DNA from: Sulfurovum sp. UBA12169
Lineage (GTDB): Bacteria > Campylobacterota > Campylobacteria > Campylobacterales > Sulfurovaceae
Direction of reading: 5' to 3'
Length of the DNA: 36,489 bases
Assembly (NCBI GenBank): GCA_002742845.1
Contig: DLUH01000002.1
Span: 341 to 36,829, forward strand
In this document: positions 33,489-36,489 of the stretch, one piece after another
How the letters are laid out: every line of letters starts with the position of its first letter
Numbering within the stretch: position 1 is the first letter of the stretch
Notes under the pieces: generated by a model
Seen by the model: only the letters and a program-made list of their open reading frames with translations
Told to the model about the DNA's origin: nothing
Database searches by the model: none
Made by a program: the position numbers and the translations under genes

Positions 33489-34223
33489 ATGGAACAATTT
33501 TATACCAAATCTGAGCAAATACAAAATATTATCAAAGGGCTCAATCTTACAAGAACGCTTTTTGTCTCCTCTATTATCCTAGGAGAAGCGCATACAGGAA
33601 AAAAAACATTGGTACGTACTCTTTTTCCTGACACAACAACTGTTTCCGGCACCAATCAAAAAGAGGTGGAAGACGCACTTAAGGAGTATGATGAGCTGAT
33701 TATCACTGATTTTGAAAAATTAAACAATCAAAATAAATTTCAATTTGACAACAAACGCGTTATTGCTGTAGCCAATCACACAGGGAACCAAGAGATCATT
33801 GATAAGCTTTTTGCATTTATCTACATGCTGCCTCCTTTAAGAGACAGAACGGAAGACGCCCGCTATATGAAAGCACTTTTTTTTAAAGAAGCCTGCACGG
33901 TACTGATGAAAGATGAACATTCCCTCTCTTTGGAAAGTATCGCGACGGACCTTTCTGACAACAACCAAAGTCTCAAAAAATCTGTCTACGAACAGGTAAT
34001 CTACCGCAACATGCACCCCAAAGAGATTGAGCAGGTTTTATACACCTATCTCTTGGAGCATTTGGAAGGAAATAATGCCTATAAAGAGTATCTTGGGCTC
34101 TATGAAAAACCTCTTATTGAAGCAGGACTAAAAAAATTCAGATCACAGCTTCAGCTTTCACAGGTTTTAGGCATCAACAGAAATACTCTGAGGAAAAAAA
34201 TATATGAATACCGTATCGATTGA
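33489..34223 (+). CDS. Degenerate NtrC-like protein: AAA+ remnant plus Fis-type HTH
   Basis: Protein of 244 aa. A Walker A-like loop (GEAHTGKKT, 32-40) and a weak Walker B-like strand (DELIITDFE, 68-76) are followed by PPLRDRTEDARYMKALFF (115-132), which is the signature PPLRxRxED region of sigma54 activators. The C-terminus (LSQVLGINRNTLRKKIYEY, 223-241) is an unmistakable Fis/NtrC helix-turn-helix. There is no receiver domain, no GAFTGA loop for sigma54 contact, and the AAA+ core is shortened to about 110 residues. It is therefore probably a DNA-binding regulator that cannot remodel sigma54 holoenzyme. It overlaps the next gene by 20 nt and lies just upstream of amtB. Relation to NtrC is seen; the regulatory target is inferred. 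Confidence 0.8.
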   Translation: MEQFYTKSEQIQNIIKGLNLTRTLFVSSIILGEAHTGKKTLVRTLFPDTTTVSGTNQKEVEDALKEYDELIITDFEKLNNQNKFQFDNKRVIAVANHTGNQEIIDKLFAFIYMLPPLRDRTEDARYMKALFFKEACTVLMKDEHSLSLESIATDLSDNNQSLKKSVYEQVIYRNMHPKEIEQVLYTYLLEHLEGNNAYKEYLGLYEKPLIEAGLKKFRSQLQLSQVLGINRNTLRKKIYEYRID

Positions 34224-34905
34224 TTTTAAATCATTTGTTGAATGGGACAATAGTCCTTTCGTTCTTTTCAATCATCATGGCAAAATACTTTACCTCAACA
34301 GTGCGGCGGAACTGCTTTTTGGCCACACTACCCCCAGAGAAATCTTTGATATTGCACTTTTTTATGCGCCGCAAAATTTTGGCTACAAGACCACTATGCT
34401 TTCTTTAAATTATGATGCTTTCAGTTTTTATGCCATTACCGTGGGATACGAAAATGAAGAACAAATCGCCATACGGCTTTACAATAAACCGCGCATCAAG
34501 CAAAACATTATACTTCATAAAGAAAAACTGATCACCACAGATATCAATATTTTACTCGAAGCCAATATCGCTCTTTTCAAAATAAAAAATAACAATCATC
34601 TTGAACTTTTTACAGACCAAGACATACCCCCTTTTAAAATAGACCAAAATAATTTCTCAAAACTCTTAAGAAAAGTAATGGATGCCTTTAGGTCATCGGA
34701 CTCTATTTTTATTGAGCTTAAACTTCTTATCGGTGAACATATTATTATAGCTGACAAAAAAGAGTCTATCGTAAAGCTGACAATAGAAGCAGGCAGCCGA
34801 TACCATGATGCCGATGAAGAGATCGTTGCCCTTACAACCAATACCCATATTGCATGCTCTCTTAAAGAACACGCTATTAGACTCGATATACCGTTAATTC
34901 GTTAA
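34204..34905 (+). CDS. Degenerate NtrB-like protein: PAS domain plus kinase-like tail
   Basis: Protein of 233 aa. Residues about 8-95 form a PAS domain (FVEWDNSPFVLFNHHGKILY then LNSAAELLFGH), as in the N-terminus of NtrB. Residues about 110-233 follow the outline of a histidine-kinase ATPase domain: TDINILLEANIALFKIK, a D-x-x-x-F-x-x-LLRKVMDAF in place of the N-box, and a final IRLDIPLIR like the closing strand of such domains. However, no H-box histidine is present, the N-box Asn is missing, and no DxGxG boxes are seen. It cannot be an active kinase by these criteria. The start overlaps the NtrC-like gene by 20 nt, implying co-translation and perhaps a protein complex. Confidence 0.72.
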   Translation: MNTVSIDFKSFVEWDNSPFVLFNHHGKILYLNSAAELLFGHTTPREIFDIALFYAPQNFGYKTTMLSLNYDAFSFYAITVGYENEEQIAIRLYNKPRIKQNIILHKEKLITTDINILLEANIALFKIKNNNHLELFTDQDIPPFKIDQNNFSKLLRKVMDAFRSSDSIFIELKLLIGEHIIIADKKESIVKLTIEAGSRYHDADEEIVALTTNTHIACSLKEHAIRLDIPLIR

Positions 34906-34966
34906 TGTATTTTTATGCAGAAAGCACTTCGTTGTTTTTCTTTTGGTAATTTTTTTAATTAGATAT

Positions 34967-34983
34967 TGATTAAAAATTAATCA
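34967..34983. promoter_or_regulatory. Perfect 17-bp dyad upstream of amtB
   Basis: TGATTAA-AAA-TTAATCA, two perfect 7-bp arms with a 3-bp spacer, 68 nt before the amtB ATG. Its 17-bp length equals that of classical NtrC sites, and its centre would lie about 50 bp upstream of a transcript starting after the TAGTAT box (35015-35020). It is a candidate binding site for the HTH protein encoded by the nearby gene. Confidence 0.55.
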
Positions 34984-35050
34984 CTTTTTGCATAAATACA
35001 ATCTTTATCCGTGTTAGTATTGTAAGGTAAATTATTTTAAAGGACGATAC

Positions 35051-36358
35051 ATGAAGTTCAAAGCTTTATCTCTCTTGACAGCATTTTTGCCTATTGCGGC
35101 ATTTGCAGAAGACAAACTAAATTCAGGTGACACCGCATGGATGATGATATCCGTAGCGCTTGTTTTTTTGATGACACCCGCAGGCCTGGCATTGTTTTAC
35201 AGCGGCATGACAAGGAGCAAAAATACACTTAACACATTTGCGATGGTTACAGGCGCTTTTATTCTCACTATGGTTTTATGGATTTTTGCAGGATACTCTA
35301 TTGCCTTTGGCACTGCATCGAATGCAATGATGCAAAATGTGGCCGGAGGATTGGGAAACATGATGCTTGAGGGCATCAAATGGACAGATTTGAGCGGATC
35401 ATATCCTACGTATGTTTTTGTTATTTTTCAAGGCACTTTCGCCGCAATTACCGTAGCTATTGCTTCGGGATCAGTCATTGGGCGCATGAAATTCTCTTCA
35501 TGGCTGGTATTTGTAGCGCTCTGGGGCCTTATGGTCTATGCCCCTATTGCACATATGGTTTGGGGAGGAGAAGGGGCATTGCTTTTTGATGAAGGCGCAC
35601 TTGATTTTGCAGGAGGGACCGTAGTACATATGAATGGCGGTTTGGCCGGCTTAGTACTTGCTCTCCTGGTAGGAAAAAGAACAGGTTACCTCAAAACTCC
35701 GATGAAACCCTACAGCGTCTTGCTCTCGGCAGCAGGTGCAGCACTGCTTTGGTTTGGATGGTACGGGTTTAACGGAGGTTCTGCATTTGGCGCAAATGCA
35801 GTTGCGGGTTTAGCCGTACTGACTACAACCGTTGCGGCGGCTGTTGGCGGTGTAACATGGATGCTGCTTGAATGGATTATTTTCAAAAAACCAACACTTC
35901 TTGGCATTGCTTCGGGTATTGTGGCAGGCCTTGTTGCCGTTACGCCTGCGGCTGGGTTTGTAAGTGCCGGGGGTGCATTCATTATCGGATCATTTGGCTC
36001 GATCATCGGGTTCTTTGGGGTGGTGTGGCTCAAAAAAAAGTTTGGGTACGATGACAGCCTTGATGCTTTTGGAATCCATTTCTTGGCAGGTCTTTGGGGT
36101 GCGATTGCAACCGGTATCTTTGCACTGGACGACAAAGATCTGTTATGGGACGGACCGCTCAAAGAAAGCAGCGATCGAATGCAGCAGATTTTTGTACAAT
36201 GCGAATCAGTCCTGGCAGTAGGTCTCTTTACGCTTATTGGTACCATTGTTGTTTATTTTATTGCATCGGCTATTACCGGCGGTGCCCGTGTAAATATTCA
36301 GACTGAAGAGATCGGCCTGGACGAAAGCATTCATGGCGAAAAAGCAATGAATTTATAA
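35051..36358 (+). CDS. amtB: Ammonium transporter AmtB
   Basis: Protein of 435 aa with a cleavable signal peptide (MKFKALSLLTAFLPIAAFA, 1-19) and 11 membrane segments. It conducts ammonium across the inner membrane as a trimer. Conserved residues are Asp185 in ALDFAGG, the twin pore histidines His193 (VVHMNGGLAG) and His343 (GIHFLAGLWG), and the aromatic WFGWYGFNGGS segment. The C-terminal tail (VNIQTEEIGLDESIHGEKA) is the part that binds the PII protein. AAAGGA lies before the ATG. The PII gene follows after 111 nt, the classical amtB-glnK pairing. The two NtrBC-like genes directly upstream suggest local control. Confidence 0.97.
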   Translation: MKFKALSLLTAFLPIAAFAEDKLNSGDTAWMMISVALVFLMTPAGLALFYSGMTRSKNTLNTFAMVTGAFILTMVLWIFAGYSIAFGTASNAMMQNVAGGLGNMMLEGIKWTDLSGSYPTYVFVIFQGTFAAITVAIASGSVIGRMKFSSWLVFVALWGLMVYAPIAHMVWGGEGALLFDEGALDFAGGTVVHMNGGLAGLVLALLVGKRTGYLKTPMKPYSVLLSAAGAALLWFGWYGFNGGSAFGANAVAGLAVLTTTVAAAVGGVTWMLLEWIIFKKPTLLGIASGIVAGLVAVTPAAGFVSAGGAFIIGSFGSIIGFFGVVWLKKKFGYDDSLDAFGIHFLAGLWGAIATGIFALDDKDLLWDGPLKESSDRMQQIFVQCESVLAVGLFTLIGTIVVYFIASAITGGARVNIQTEEIGLDESIHGEKAMNL

Positions 36359-36372
36359 TAACGGCATGAGAT

Positions 36373-36435
36373 GGCATGAATGCCTTAACCCTAGAGTCGC
36401 ATAAGCGATTTTGATAGGCACAATTCATTGTGCCT
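36373..36435 (+). promoter_or_regulatory. Three short hairpins between amtB and glnK
   Basis: In order: GGCAT-GA-ATGCC (36373-36384), TCGC-ATAA-GCGA (36397-36408) and AGGCACAA-TTCA-TTGTGCCT (36416-36435, 8-bp perfect stem). No T tract follows any of them, so they are more likely to be mRNA-processing, stability or regulatory stems than terminators. Confidence 0.5.
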
Positions 36436-36469
36436 CCATACTATACATCATCAACCAAGGAGTTGTTTT

Positions 36470-36489
36470 ATGAAAAAAATTGAAGCTAT
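36470..36489 (+). CDS. glnK: PII nitrogen regulatory protein, 5' end only
   Basis: Only the first codons are in the window: ATG then KKIEA, the start of GlnB/GlnK family proteins (MKKIEAII). A strong AAGGAG (36456-36461) lies 8 nt upstream. The position immediately downstream of amtB makes GlnK the most likely identity. GlnB versus GlnK cannot be settled from these residues. Confidence 0.8.

Noticed and set aside
34906-35050. Possible sigma54 (-24/-12) promoter upstream of amtB around CACTTTTTGCAT
   Set aside because: The -24 element lacks the invariant GG and the spacing to TTGCA is too short. The neighbouring regulator also lacks GAFTGA, so sigma54 control is not supported.
35710-36246. 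178-aa minus-strand ORF within amtB
   Set aside because: Antisense shadow of amtB, rich in Pro/Ser/Ala as expected for the reverse complement of a membrane-protein gene.
1-36489. CRISPR array, prophage, integron or restriction-modification system
   Set aside because: No regularly spaced repeats, cas genes, phage structural genes, integrase or methyltransferase were seen on either strand.

Overview
The window looks like a chromosome segment of a Campylobacterota (Epsilonproteobacteria) species, probably from the free-living sulfur-oxidising branch (Sulfurovum/Sulfurimonas-like). The evidence is the core gene content and neighbourhoods: lolA facing secA-lolE, gyrA followed by asd-yqhA-hemE, a short ExbB, AT-rich intergenic DNA with TATAAT -10 boxes, and a GyrA quinolone region numbered exactly as in Campylobacter (Thr86/Asp90). 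Assignment below phylum is inference.

Region 1 (1-11,531, all minus strand) is a surface-polysaccharide locus read from one promoter near 11,530. In transcription order it encodes a WbpO/TviB-type nucleotide-sugar dehydrogenase, a WbpP/TviC-type epimerase, a Wzx-like flippase, a hexapeptide acetyltransferase, four GT4 glycosyltransferases, a possible tiny membrane protein, a YdcF/DUF218 protein and a fifth GT4. A hairpin follows, then galE and the start of a phosphomannomutase that runs into a palindromic repeat at the window edge. Most genes overlap or abut, implying translational coupling. The dehydrogenase/epimerase pair predicts an N-acetylhexosaminuronic acid, most likely UDP-GalNAcA. 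The epimerase carries a heptanucleotide tandem repeat in its reading frame. No Wzy polymerase or ligase is visible.

Region 2 (11,532-12,740) is a small accessory strip: a glycine-rich lipoprotein, a secreted charged coiled-coil protein, the 3' remnant of an IS30-family transposase, and tRNA-Asn with a near-consensus promoter.

Region 3 (12,741-29,033) is housekeeping: gyrA-asd-yqhA-hemE (minus), exbB-exbD (plus), a thioredoxin-like protein (minus), yebC (plus), a YbiT-type ABC-F ATPase (minus), lolA-rmuC-ppk2 (minus) and secA-lolE (plus). Region 4 (29,036-33,400) holds a YhdP/AsmA-like protein whose 5' end overlaps divergent mltG by 80 bp, then a DUF234-type protein whose best-supported start codon is ATT.

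Region 5 (33,400-36,489) is the most unusual. Two consecutive genes encode what look like stripped-down relatives of NtrC and NtrB: an AAA+ remnant with a Fis-type helix-turn-helix but no GAFTGA motif or receiver domain, and a PAS protein with a histidine-kinase-like tail lacking the phospho-acceptor His and the ATP-binding boxes. They sit directly upstream of amtB and the start of glnK/glnB. A 17-bp dyad (TGATTAA-N3-TTAATCA) lies before amtB, and a 15/17 match lies before the regulator gene. I propose a non-phosphorylating, sigma54-independent nitrogen regulatory pair derived from NtrBC.
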